Below, piece after piece: positions 1 through 10,119 of a stretch of 64,000 bases of DNA (position 1 is the first letter of the stretch; each line of letters begins with the position of its first letter). The DNA is from Neurospora tetrasperma FGSC 2508 (lineage: Eukaryota > Ascomycota > Sordariomycetes > Sordariales > Sordariaceae), in NCBI RefSeq assembly GCF_000213175.1, contig NW_009799103.1:275295-339294 (forward strand), given 5' to 3'. A model generated the notes under the pieces. It did no database searches, was not told the origin of the DNA, and saw only the letters and a program-made list of their open reading frames with translations. Position numbers and translations under genes: made by a program.

Positions 1-1
1 G

Positions 2-1036
2 GGGGCGTCCGATTTGGAATCTGATCTCGATGCCGCCGATTCTGATCTCGATTCTGATGTTGACGGGGACGAGAATGACAAGGCCTCGGGAGCTGGGGAT
101 GCAGGAGGACATGGACATGAACATGGACATGAACATGGACATGGACATGGACACGGCCACGAGAAGAAGAAGGAGAAGCAGAAAAAAGGAAATGGGAGGA
201 AATCGGGTAAACAGTGGAGAGAAGAGGTGCTTCAAGGCTCGGGAGTCGGGAACGATCCCAAGAAACGCCAAAAGTGGGCGTTGAAGGAGGACGCCAAAAA
301 GAAGTGGGTGTGGGAGTATGGACGCACGTACGCGGTGGATTTCTATAATCCGTATATCGATTTCGGCAAGTGCGAGCTCAAGTTACCGGGTTTTGGGGTT
401 AATGTGTTGAGGTATTGGGATGGGGAGACTGGGTTGAGGTATGTTTTTTTTTTTTTTTTTTTTTTTTTTCTTCTCAATTTTTCCCCCTTCCTCCTCCCTT
501 TCTCCTTCCTTCTTCCTTTTTTTTTCCCTTTTCCCCTTTTCCCTTTTCCCTCTTTTCTCTTTTCTTTTTCCACTTCATTTTTCTTTTGTTTTCTTCCATT
601 TCCATTTCCTTATTTTTATTCTCTCTCTCTCTCTTTTTTTTTTCATGCTTTTGTTCTTCTGTCAGAAAGATACTGTTTGCCTCTAGGTATGCATGCTTAC
701 ACTAACAATAAAAGATACGTCCTCCGTAACCGCCTCACCAAAAAACCCTACCTCGTCATCCTCTTCACCCTCTACCCGAACGACATGATCAACGAAGACG
801 GCACGCTCAAGCCTGAGGCGTTGAAAGCAACTGCTAGGGCTAGTGGTGGTGGGAAAGATGAGCAGGTGAATTATGCAGAGAAAGGGGCCGTGAATGGAGG
901 CGACAAGTTTGACGCGGACAAGGCAGTTGAAGAGGCCAAGAACAAGTTGGAGGGTGTTGCCTTGGGTGAGGGTGAGGGTCCAAAGAGAGGTGGAGGTGTT
1001 GGCGCGGCTACCGGTGGGGATGATGATGTTGATTGA
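2..1036 (+). CDS. DUF1769-family protein, 5'-partial
   Basis: The frame is already open at base 2, so the true start lies before the window. Exons are 2-438 and 715-1036, giving at least 252 residues. The intron (439-714) has donor GTATGT, a CTAAC branch site at 702-706 and acceptor AAAAG at 710-714. Splicing joins AG|A to give the family signature GLRYVLRNR, followed by YLVILFTLYPND, which I recognise as the fungal DUF1769/UPF0590 core. The N-terminus is acidic with an HGHEHGHG tract (possible metal binding or disorder) and a Lys-rich patch; the C-terminus is acidic and Gly-rich. The biochemical function of the family is unknown. The intron contains about 27 consecutive T and is 276 nt (3n) without an in-frame stop, so a naive ORF runs through it and shows a false poly-Phe stretch. 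Confidence 0.85.
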   Translation, partial: GASDLESDLDAADSDLDSDVDGDENDKASGAGDAGGHGHEHGHEHGHGHGHGHEKKKEKQKKGNGRKSGKQWREEVLQGSGVGNDPKKRQKWALKEDAKKKWVWEYGRTYAVDFYNPYIDFGKCELKLPGFGVNVLRYWDGETGLRYVFFFFFFFFLLNFSPFLLPFSFLLPFFFPFPLFPFPSFLFSFSTSFFFCFLPFPFPYFYSLSLSFFFHAFVLLSERYCLPLGMHAYTNNKRYVLRNRLTKKPYLVILFTLYPNDMINEDGTLKPEALKATARASGGGKDEQVNYAEKGAVNGGDKFDADKAVEEAKNKLEGVALGEGEGPKRGGGVGAATGGDDDVD

Positions 1037-2845
1037 GTTCAGGTTGGTGGATAGCCATGTCCGTCGGTGGGGGGAACCAGGAGTTGGAGTCTGAGTGAGG
1101 TTTGGAGCTGGAGCCGGGGTGTCATTAGAGGTAGGTATGAATTATATTTTAGCTGTACCCGTGTTATTGTTGATACGGTACACTTGATGATGGAGTCTTG
1201 AGCTACCTCTCGCTCTACATCATCCACCAGCTTGATAGTCAACACCCGACTCTACACAATTCCCGGTAAAAGCGGCTCTCTGCTTGATGAAGTCATAGAG
1301 TCACTGAGTTATCTTGATCCCCCCTTCTTTCTCTCTCTCTCTCGGAAGTGAAGTATGACCATCCATGTCTAATAATATATCTAGTGATGCCCTTAACTGG
1401 GACTACCTCACCGTCGTCTCGACAATGTAAATATTCGCAGCCAGGTGTGTGATTGTGACATCCCATCTCCGACTTCCCGGACTGGTCCGATGGTGCCGAA
1501 AAAAAGTGAACAACACCTCGTCAAACACATTACTGTAGTACATTGCACAAGTGCCAATGTACCAAACATGAAGCTAAACATGCTAATAATCCGCAGATAC
1601 ATCCAATTCCAGTCCTCCATCCGTCCATCTTCTTACTTTCCTCTGCTCGTTCCAACCAGTTAACCCAATAATCTAGTGTCGTACAGGTAAGTGGCACCGG
1701 GTATCCGTCCTGTAAGTACAAATGTCTTTTCCCTTTCGCTTGCTCGTTAGTCGCTTGCTCACACTATACTTGTGCTTTTGACTTCCAGTTTCTTCCATAC
1801 TGGACACTCAAGGAGAAAAATGCGAAAGATAAAGAAAAGAAAGGGACAAAAAAAGGAGAATGGAAGACCAGAAAAGAAGAAAAAGACCATAGGAGAAGAA
1901 GAAGAACAGAAAAGAAGAAGAACGCTTTTCGCTTTTGTATCGCACATGCTACCTCATGCTCTTCGCCCACAGTTCTCCATCGGTTGGTTTAGATACAGAC
2001 CTTACCCTTTGTCGCAAAGGTCGCAGTGTCCCCCCATGTGTCCTCGCCAGGCCACTGTCCCCAATCACCGCGCTTCTGAACAGCAGCTGTCGACAACCGG
2101 CTTTGGGTTCACCGGGGCCACCGGCCGATGAACCTACTCCCCCAACAGGCCAGGTCCGGTCCGCGCCCCCCAAACAAGTTAAAGGAGGTGCAGCCAGACC
2201 GTGGTGCTTGCGGTAGGGTCTGGGTTTGATGGTGGGGCAGTCACTCTGCTGACGACTGCAATGGGTCCGGGCCATGGTCCATGTCTAATACGACCAGTTC
2301 GTTATATGTAGCCGTCGTAACAACAAGAACTGCCATATCGCTATGTGGCCGGGACGGCATTCAGCCCAAAGCTCCCTCGGGCGGCATATATGGTCCTGTC
2401 CGAAGAGGACCGCCAGGGCATCTTGTCGGAAGTTGGGTACAACATTGAAGTCCGTCGACAACGTTGCACAAGTCACGAGCAACAACATCCTCATGGCGGC
2501 CCGCAAGGGCTTCAATCACCAAGATGGACGACATGTCAGCCATCAACACCGCCCGGTCGCTCCCCTGGGCCTATGCACACTGGGCTGTGATGAGCCGGAT
2601 TCGGCCCGTCACAGCCCGATACAGCATAGGGCAGGAATAAGATAGTTGCAGCGGAATCCGTCGCAGACAAGACGGGTTCTTCTCTTTAACATACCCGACT
2701 GGAAAGTCGACCTCCACTTTACCGAATTCAAGAAGAAACTACCTTGGGTACCAGACCTTGAATGGGTAGGTAGCATTTGGGACAGTCCTGAATGCTTTGC
2801 TCTGGTGTGCTTCATGCGCTAGGTCGTCTTGGAACTCGAGGCAGG
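1037..2845. other. Intergenic, no gene recognised
   Basis: 1.8 kb without a convincing gene. It contains CT-rich and AG-rich stretches (about 1326-1345 and 1810-1925). Between about 2345 and 2640 several frames in turn look weakly coding, but none is long and none is recognised; a decayed gene is possible. No tRNA or conserved motif was seen. Confidence 0.5.
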
Positions 2846-3550
2846 TCATGCCTCTGGCTGCGTGGCCTTCGTGGCAGCGTAGACAAATGTCGATGAGACA
2901 ATGGGGACAGGTGATGTTTTCTGTTGTTGGTTTGGGATGGTCGCTGGGCTCAGGGACGACGTAGATGTAGTCGCAGTTGGTGATGGGACAATTCTGTAAT
3001 TTGTGTGGATGGCGGTGGAAGTACGATTTGAACGAGGCAGTGAGGAGATGGTCCTCGACTTTTCCACATCCCGTGTCCTGGCCTGCTGAAAACGGAGTGC
3101 CCGATTGTGTGTAAAAATCACAGCACGAGGCTGTCTAGTTTGGTTAGGACGGCAACGAGTGCCTTTGGCCTTAGGAGGAGAGAAGAACATCTGCCAATGA
3201 TATAGCTGCGCTTCCCGTTCAGGCCACCGGACTGCAAGAGTGCCGCTGTATCGTTGGCAGATGTTCTTCTCTCCTCCCATGGGAGAAGTCACCGAATGCG
3301 CTTCATTGGGGCGTTGGGTAATTTGAGATGCTACTGGTACGTTGTCGCCAGGCTTGCTGGTACGTGTCTCCAAGGGGGTCTCGGAAAGGGGTGGCCGCTT
3401 GTTCGGGAGACGAAGTTTGGACGGTGTGATATTGGCCGGGAATTTCACCTCCAGACTGGGGCTATTGTTGCTGCATGAAGCCAGGTCATCTTCGTCCTTG
3501 ATGGACACGTCGTTCCTCTTAGTTGGTGTTCTTTTTGTTTTGCTTTTCAA
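2846..3550 (-). CDS. Uncertain hypothetical ORF, Lys/Ser/Pro-rich
   Basis: An open frame of 235 codons with no ATG near its 5' end; position 3550 is a TTG and the frame is closed by a TGA just upstream, so a real gene would need an upstream exon (a CAG acceptor lies at about 3573). The N-terminal part is basic, resembling a nuclear localisation signal (KTKRTPTKR), followed by an acidic IKDEDD, then Ser/Thr/Pro-rich low-complexity sequence. No domain recognised. A 29-bp inverted repeat (3174-3277) lies inside the frame. It could be a disordered nuclear protein, an exon of one, or chance. Confidence 0.3.
   Translation of the reverse strand: MKSKTKRTPTKRNDVSIKDEDDLASCSNNSPSLEVKFPANITPSKLRLPNKRPPLSETPLETRTSKPGDNVPVASQITQRPNEAHSVTSPMGGEKNICQRYSGTLAVRWPEREAQLYHWQMFFSPPKAKGTRCRPNQTRQPRAVIFTHNRALRFQQARTRDVEKSRTISSLPRSNRTSTAIHTNYRIVPSPTATTSTSSLSPATIPNQQQKTSPVPIVSSTFVYAATKATQPEA
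3174..3277. repeat. 29-bp inverted repeat (hairpin)
   Basis: The arm at 3174-3202 begins GGAGGAGAGAAGAACATCTG and is the reverse complement of 3249-3277 with a single mismatch. The spacer is 46 bp (3203-3248). It could fold as a hairpin in either strand's transcript. Origin is unknown: local inverted duplication or small foldback insertion. Confidence 0.85.
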
Positions 3551-3888
3551 CCATCCCGTTCGAATTGTACCTGTTATGCCTCATGTTCCGCTATGCTTTT
3601 CGTCTCAATTATGTCGAATAAATGAGAGAAAATATAAAAGATAAGATAGAATCGCCCAACGTCCAAACCTCAAGGTTCAGCGTTAGAATGTAAACAAAAT
3701 CTTCTCGCTATCAGTTTTCATCCTGTCCTTGGCCTTGTCTCTCCCGCCCCTAGGTCTCTAGAAAGTGATCAAACCCCTCTTCCACGGTAAGATGTTTCTG
3801 GCTGGGAGCAGGGGATGAAGAGTGAAAAGGTAGGTACCTGTTTCCAGGTAGGTTGAAGTATGCGGACCACTTTTCAACACTGACTGTA

Positions 3889-4701
3889 CTATTCTTCAGA
3901 CATCAACGACGTCAAGGGCGTGGAGGAGGAAGAAGTGGACAAGCCCGGAGTAGTGCTGGCAGACGAGGAAGAACTTGAAGTGGCGGTAAAAGCCTCCGAA
4001 GAAGTTGGAGGGGGAGTGGGATATGGAATCCACTCCATGTTGACCTCTTCCTCGACAAGGATATCGGGCCCGAGTGATGCCGCCTCGGTAGGGGCAAGCA
4101 CAGGCTCCAGCTCCACAAAGAGAGCGGGCTCAAAGAACATCTCCGGTCCATCCACATGAAAGTCATCGGCCTCGCCCGCGCCGAACGGGATGGGGAGTGG
4201 TTCGGGTGTCTCTAGTGGCTGAGCAGAAGAGAGGAAAAGGAAGCGGAGAGCAAGGATGAAGTAGTATACGAAAGGTCCAACGAAAAATTGAGTTAGGACG
4301 ACGAGGAGGATAATAAAGAAGCGTAGGGTAGAGAGGAGGGCGGAGAGGCAGGCCAAGGTTGCGGCGAGAAAAGAGCGAAGGAGGAGTTCTCCCACATACA
4401 CGCTCACGTCAGTGGGCTCAAACTCTATGTGGAGGGCGGGAGCAGCTCCGCCTCTCTCTGTCTCCTCTGTCGCCCTCTCCATCTCTTCCTCCCTTGTTTC
4501 CTCCTCCTCTCGCGCCGAGCGACGCTCAAGACTCCGCCTCACACTCTCCTCAACGTCTTCAACGGAGAGGTCGCCTCTGAAATCCTCTTCGAGGTCGTCA
4601 TCTGCAGTCAGGCCAAATTGGTCGTTGCTAGGACCGGCGTATAGGATGACGCGGTACTCTTCCATGTCCTCCTCGCTCTGCTCGTGGAGATGGCTGTCCA
4701 T
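3889..4701 (-). CDS. Acidic two-TM membrane protein, unknown family
   Basis: About 270 residues if translation starts at 4701, chosen because ACAAGATGG is a good Kozak context; the frame stays open upstream to about 4950 without an ATG. Seen: an acidic, charged N-terminal half (many Glu/Arg, a likely helix around SVEDVEESVRRSLERR), then two hydrophobic segments (about LLRSFLAATLACLSALLS and FFIILLVVLTQFFVGPFVYY), then a Pro/Glu-rich and poly-Ser tail. This suggests a membrane-anchored protein with both disordered ends on the same side. A TATA box at 5625-5634 and a candidate leader intron (5286-5348, GTAAGT...TTTTCAG) suggest a leader of about 0.9 kb, so an additional upstream coding exon cannot be excluded. 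No homologue recognised. Confidence 0.65.
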   Translation of the reverse strand: MDSHLHEQSEEDMEEYRVILYAGPSNDQFGLTADDDLEEDFRGDLSVEDVEESVRRSLERRSAREEEETREEEMERATEETERGGAAPALHIEFEPTDVSVYVGELLLRSFLAATLACLSALLSTLRFFIILLVVLTQFFVGPFVYYFILALRFLFLSSAQPLETPEPLPIPFGAGEADDFHVDGPEMFFEPALFVELEPVLAPTEAASLGPDILVEEEVNMEWIPYPTPPPTSSEAFTATSSSSSSASTTPGLSTSSSSTPLTSLMSEE

Positions 4702-5624
4702 CTTGTTGTCCTTGACTAAGCGGAACTGTTGGCGGGTCAAGAGGTCAGCGAATGTTGATGCGTTGATGGCGTGGAGGTCCTGACGATGTCGGTGAAAACT
4801 TTGGAGCAAAGAGGTGGAAAAGTGATTTTCAACCCTGAGAAGGGTGAAGGAGACGGCCGGAGAGTGACCTACCGAATCTGATGGGGATCGATGAGGGTGA
4901 AAGCGACCTGCACCGACCAGCTGAGATAGGTAGATAGATGCCGGGGTAATTTAGCACCAGCTTGTGCCAGGTGCAAGAGAGTTGAACGACTGAAGACCAA
5001 CCTGAGTGGAAGGTCTCTCACACTGTGTCGAAGGAAGGGGTCAAGTAAAGCGACAGTAAAAGCGACAGTACCTAGGTAATGATGTGAGAGATTTTGTCCG
5101 CTCGAGAAGTCAAAGGGTAGAAGACCAGCGTATGTTGTGGTCTCTCGTACGGTAATTGGAGAGAAGGAAGCCTGAATTGCCTTCAAAAAGCCCGGAGGGA
5201 AGGAGGGACTGACGAAGCTCCAAGGTACCTAGATTTGTATGTAGGTAGTTTATACAGGCAGGCTGGTTCGAAGCCAGGTCGTTATCTGAAAAGAATGAGA
5301 AGTGTTAAGGCCAGCCAAAGAAGAATGGGAGGATGGGAACTTACTTACTTCTTTCTACCTTTGGTCAGGGTGGACAGAGGGAGAATTCCGATCAAAATGT
5401 CACCGGGTTGATTTTCTGTGACGGGCAGCTTGACGACGCAGGGTCCTTTACAGAACTAGAAAAAGGAAAAAGATACCTCGAGTTTGGGAAGGAAGGGAGA
5501 TCTGCAAAATCCCAAGGTTGGTCTGGTGTAGTGTTGTCCGAAGTAAGATTCACAGGATGTAGTGTTCCATGAAGCGTGAAGACAAAGGAAGAAAATCTGA
5601 GCTGGATTAAGGGGACTCGAAGGC

Positions 5625-5634
5625 CTTTTATATA
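5625..5634 (-). promoter_or_regulatory. TATA box (TATATAAAAG)
   Basis: On the minus strand the sequence reads TATATAAAAG, about 0.9 kb upstream of the ATG at 4701. Between it and the gene are a six-codon uORF (5550-5570) and a candidate leader intron (5286-5348). Assignment to the 3889-4701 gene is inferred from orientation only. Confidence 0.5.
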
Positions 5635-8604
5635 CATCCTGGAACAGTTAGTCGTCGCTGCAGGTCAGGTTGATTTGGGTTAAGTTTCCTCTCTGTTCGT
5701 TTCATTTTGCTTTCGATCGCAGATTCCGCATGCTCTGCTGCTGTGGGAGTTGACGCAATAGAGCAACTTTTTCCCAGAAGGAAGTGGAAAGCATGCATTT
5801 TTTCGATCGTGTAGTGTACAAGTGCATAGCACGTGGAATTTCCCGCTTGTCATTTTCATGACGCTCTGGGGTTTGATGTCAGGCTGAAGTGTGTTTATGT
5901 CCTTGAACCTTTTGCTGCTCCTACATGTAGTCTGAGAGTTGACAGGCGAGGCATAAATAAGTCCCAGCATTGCCTCCTTGCACGTATTCGATAAGAGCTC
6001 TTCAAGACTGAGCTGCCAAATGAACAAAGGATCAAGGAACCAACATGAAGCTGTTCATTACACATCATGTCTTTGGGCTCCTTATAACTCCTGACAAGCA
6101 GGCAGGCGAAGATAGCCTGTGGCAGCGGAGTGATCAAGGATTTACACAAGCCAAATCAGGTCCACTTTGTATATAATGTTGGCTCACTTGCAAAGTTGCC
6201 GTCAGATTTGACTTGATTCCGAAACGACACGTTTTCCATCCAGAGGCGAATGACGGAATCGATAGCGATTAAGAAATGCAGGGTTATCCTGAACAGGTCG
6301 GCGAGTTCTATGCATAGAGTTCATGAGCTATAAAGTGGAAGGATAGTCGCACCTGGAATGAAGAGGAATTTTCCTCTTTGCTTCTTTCTTTGGCTTCTCT
6401 GTTTTACATATCTCTACTTACTTGTAGAGCTCATGTTCCTCTTGATGTCAGAATCTTATAATTTTCTACCCTCCCTTCGGGAAAGTACCTCTGGATACAT
6501 GAAAACGCCACCAGCAACAAGGCCAGCAAGTTAAAGATCCTGCAAGGTCCGGCATCTTGAACTTAGCAGATTAGTCATATCTACGACCTCACGGCTGCCA
6601 CGCTTTGGATAATTCGAGGAAAATCGGATCATTAGACCCGAGACAGCCCCTCCGAAACTCACGACGATGAGGTGTATCAGATCCAGAAACCAAGGGAAAA
6701 CTTGAAAGATCTTGGGGAGACGATGTAGGCTAGTCCGCAGGCTAGCGACTGGACAGTATTACATCTGCAAACCAAGGTAAGTGGGAAGGTGGTGTCATCC
6801 ACAACCCCAACGTGAGAAAACCATGTTGACGCGCACTCCAGGCAAGAACTTGCCAGAAGAGAACGTGGCCAAAACTCACATCAGGGAGTAGGCGCATGCC
6901 GAGGCAGACGGACATGACACTGTGTCCTCCGTCCACGCCAGTGAGGCGATGTGGATGGCCATCTTGCTTACCAGACAGCTGCGGGCAACGACGGCATACG
7001 AGGAAGGGCCGCTTGGTTTACCTTGCACCAACCACATCCGCATCTGACAAGACAAGATCAGTCTGCATTATCGCGCCATCTGGTTCCAGCAGCACTGCTC
7101 CTGAAATCTGAAGCAGTATGTGGGTGGCGCCTGGGCCGTTGACAGATGGTTGTTGCGACGCCATCGAGAGAGGGGATCTGTGCCGCCCCTCCTACCGGAG
7201 CTGACGAGGGCAGCAGCCTCAGGTACCGCAACCCTGAGAGAAACTTCCAAGACAAGATGACGCTTCAACCAAGGGCCTCACTTCTACGTCCCTGATCATG
7301 AAACGAAGAGCCCGGTGGTCCACAAAAGCTCCGCCTTGTGGGCAGCTTCATGCGTCAAGTTGGGACGGGAGAGACTCCCAGCAAAAAGGGAAGAGGGAGA
7401 CGAAGGCCTGGAGTTTCCTCTATAGTGGTCATCATGAGCGCTGTAGAAGGCAACCTAACAGCACTACTCCCAGGTCATCAAGTATTGAAGCGACCGCGAC
7501 GCCTACTAAGGAGAGGGCTAGGAGATGTTACGAGCTGACGACGCTGAATAGCCGATGGCCCCAGTTCTTCCCCAATTCTCCCCAATTTCCCCAAACTCCA
7601 TAAAAAATATGCCTCTCAGCGTGTAAGCGTACGGTAAATACGCAAATTTCGACCCTACGTCGGTCCGTTTCCTGTAACATCCCCGACCCTTTCATGTCCC
7701 AACGAATTGGCGAACAACGCTTTCCTGCTGAACTGAAGCCTACCGCCCCCGTCATTCAAGCGCACAGACACTGATCTGTTCGTACTGCTTTCCTTCTCTT
7801 TCAGGTAAGTAAACTTGGCAGGAAGTTGGCAGGTTCGGCCAGCAAGCCAGGCAAAAAATTCTCCTCGGAAAGAGCTACCCTTCAGCTCTGCACACGGAAG
7901 GCCATCACGGCTTTAACGACGGAGGGAGACCTGGAATTCACCAAGCCCTGATACGAACCACTACTCTCGTCGAGTCAATGGGTGGTACCCAGAGCAAAGG
8001 AGCTATCGAAACGGCCGGAGAATATTGGGGGAAAGCAAATTCCGAAGCGGCTTTTACAGCTGTCGCTGTGAGTGCTGTAGAAGGCCTTTGTTGGTCTGCT
8101 AGCCGTCCCAAAGGGGAGGCGGAAAGACGCGAGAAAGCACCATCTTTTCTGTCGGCTTCCATTCATTCAGCAGCGCACCTCCTCCCTTTCGCCAAGAAAC
8201 ATTGAGCTAACACTCTCAAGTGAACACAGGCAGAAGACGAAACAAAGAAAATGACGATCGTTCAGCTAGTGGCACCTTCGCTCCGACAAGTTCGCTCATC
8301 ATTCTTTCCCTCTGCCGGACAGCCCGGGAAGGAAGTGGTCAACGGACACGACGATTCTTGCTGGGAAGTAGCGATCCTTCAGGTACTACGCGCTTACAAA
8401 GATGCGGGCAGTCCGTCGACGAGAGGTACTTTGGCATCTCAGCGTTCGGACGTTCCTTCTTTCTTTCCTTTGGTTAGTGAGGCCAGTGTTCCCAATTCCC
8501 GTCCAGGTGCGCCCGACAAGATAGGCTTGAGCGCTGAGATAACTGTCGGTCACTTCCACCTTGGCCTTTGAGTAGCTGGCTACCTAAGATGGGGCCATCG
8601 CTAC

Positions 8605-8620
8605 GGGGGGGGGGGGGGGG
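8605..8620. repeat. G16 homopolymer
   Basis: Sixteen consecutive G on the plus strand in non-coding sequence. Confidence 0.95.
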
Positions 8621-8868
8621 ACGGACTCTTCATTTTACACTGGAAGGGTTCTCGAGACAGCGGGAATTCGGAACGTTCGGAGCACGATGCCCTCATCATC
8701 AGATCATCAAAGGCATGTGGCGTGGCCGGGGATGAAGCCGTCTTTGATCTAGATTGGAAACAGCCAGGGTCGTGGCCGAGCCGTCAGGGCTGACAATACG
8801 GTACCTTCTCTGGCCCGAGAGTTGATTTCCAACTGAAGACATAACTGAAGGCCGCCAGGGGGGGAGCA

Positions 8869-8899
8869 CTGGGGCACTGGGGCACTGGGGCACTGGGGG
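8869..8899. repeat. 9-bp minisatellite (CACTGGGG unit)
   Basis: Four tandem copies of a GCACTGGGG-like unit in non-coding sequence. Confidence 0.85.
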
Positions 8900-9905
8900 G
8901 TCTGCACCCCCGTTCCACTTGCATCCATCGCGTCCCGTTCAGCCAATAGGATTATTGGTCTTACACGGAACGTAAGGTAAGGTCCGGTGAAGTATTCACG
9001 GCATACTTTCTGCACCAGACGTATTTGTATATGTGTATCTGCCGTACAAAAATGTGAGTATAGGGAAGTACCGGTACTTGTGAGCGGTGGTGCGGCCCTA
9101 GACTGTAGGTACGAACCTCACGGTAAGGCTAGGTACCTCTCGTCGAAACTTGGGTACCTCTACCCGTTGGGAAGGGGCTCATGTTTCCTGTCGTTTCCCC
9201 AGCTCCCGCTTTCTCCCCAACGGGTAGGCCCGCTACGCTGCGGCGGGCAACAGGAGGGAGTTGCGATGGACCCCCTTACAACTACATATCACCGCGAGGC
9301 AAGTACCATCGATCGATGACAACCCACACCCGCTCTTTCAGAAAGAAAACAAAACGGCCAAAAGGACCCAGGATTATTTGGGCCGTTGTTGGATAGACCA
9401 AACCGACGAAAAAAATACTGCTCAAACAAAAAATAAGGTAGTTCAGTGGTGAGTGTCCTGCAGTGATGTACTTCCCCACTTCGAAACCGGGCGACGGGAC
9501 CAGAGAGAGCGCCAACTCCCGTCTGACGCTGGGGATGGGCGCGACAAGATTATCTCTCATGCCGACGGTGGTCGAAATGAAAGGAATTGTTCGTTCCTCG
9601 TAGTAGCAAGAACAACTCGCACGCATTATTCGTAAACAGGGCAGGTACCTCCACATGCATCAAGTCATCTGATGCCCTGGTATTCCCTCATCATTCACGT
9701 GAAAAGAGGGCAGGGCTTCATGGCCCACAAGGTCAGACGAGATGATCAATGGTCTTTCATAGCCCAAGGGAAAAATATCATCCGAGTGCTTACCTAGTCA
9801 CCTTCCGGATGTCTGTTTGTGCGACACCTCTTGACGCCGCGTCGCTCAAATTTCCTTGCCATGTTTCTTCAGCGTTCAGACGCGGCATGTTGCAGCGACG
9901 GACCG

Positions 9906-9950
9906 CAGCAGGGCAGAGCAGGGCAGAGCAGGGCAGGGCAGGGCAGGGCA
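9906..9950. repeat. GCAGG(GCAGA) minisatellite
   Basis: Tandem array of about nine 5-bp units, first alternating GCAGG/GCAGA and then pure GGGCA. Non-coding. Confidence 0.9.
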
Positions 9951-10103
9951 CCCACTACAAATAGGTAGGCAGACAGAAGCGACCGTGCTGACATGTGCAA
10001 AGATGATCTCAAGATGCATCCATCTGATGTACTCGTGCATAAATGCATGAAAAAAAAAAAATTATTTACACTCGCCGTCACTTGTTCCGTACCACAAGCC
10101 GTA

Positions 10104-10119
10104 CCCCCCCCCCCCCCCC
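10104..10119. repeat. C16 homopolymer
   Basis: Sixteen consecutive C followed by T and a further C6 run, in non-coding sequence. Confidence 0.95.

Noticed and set aside
434-705. Poly-Phe protein segment in the continuous frame 14-1036
   Set aside because: It is the translated intron (T27 tract). Splicing at 439/714 restores the LRYVLRNR family motif.
2345-2640. Three short plus-strand frames that look weakly coding in turn
   Set aside because: None is long, none has a recognised domain, and no splice plan links them. Recorded only as a possible decayed gene.
9434-9500. tRNA-like stretch (TAGTTCAGTGGT A-box and TTCGAAACC B-box-like)
   Set aside because: No acceptor or anticodon stem can be paired, so it is neither a tRNA gene nor a convincing SINE.
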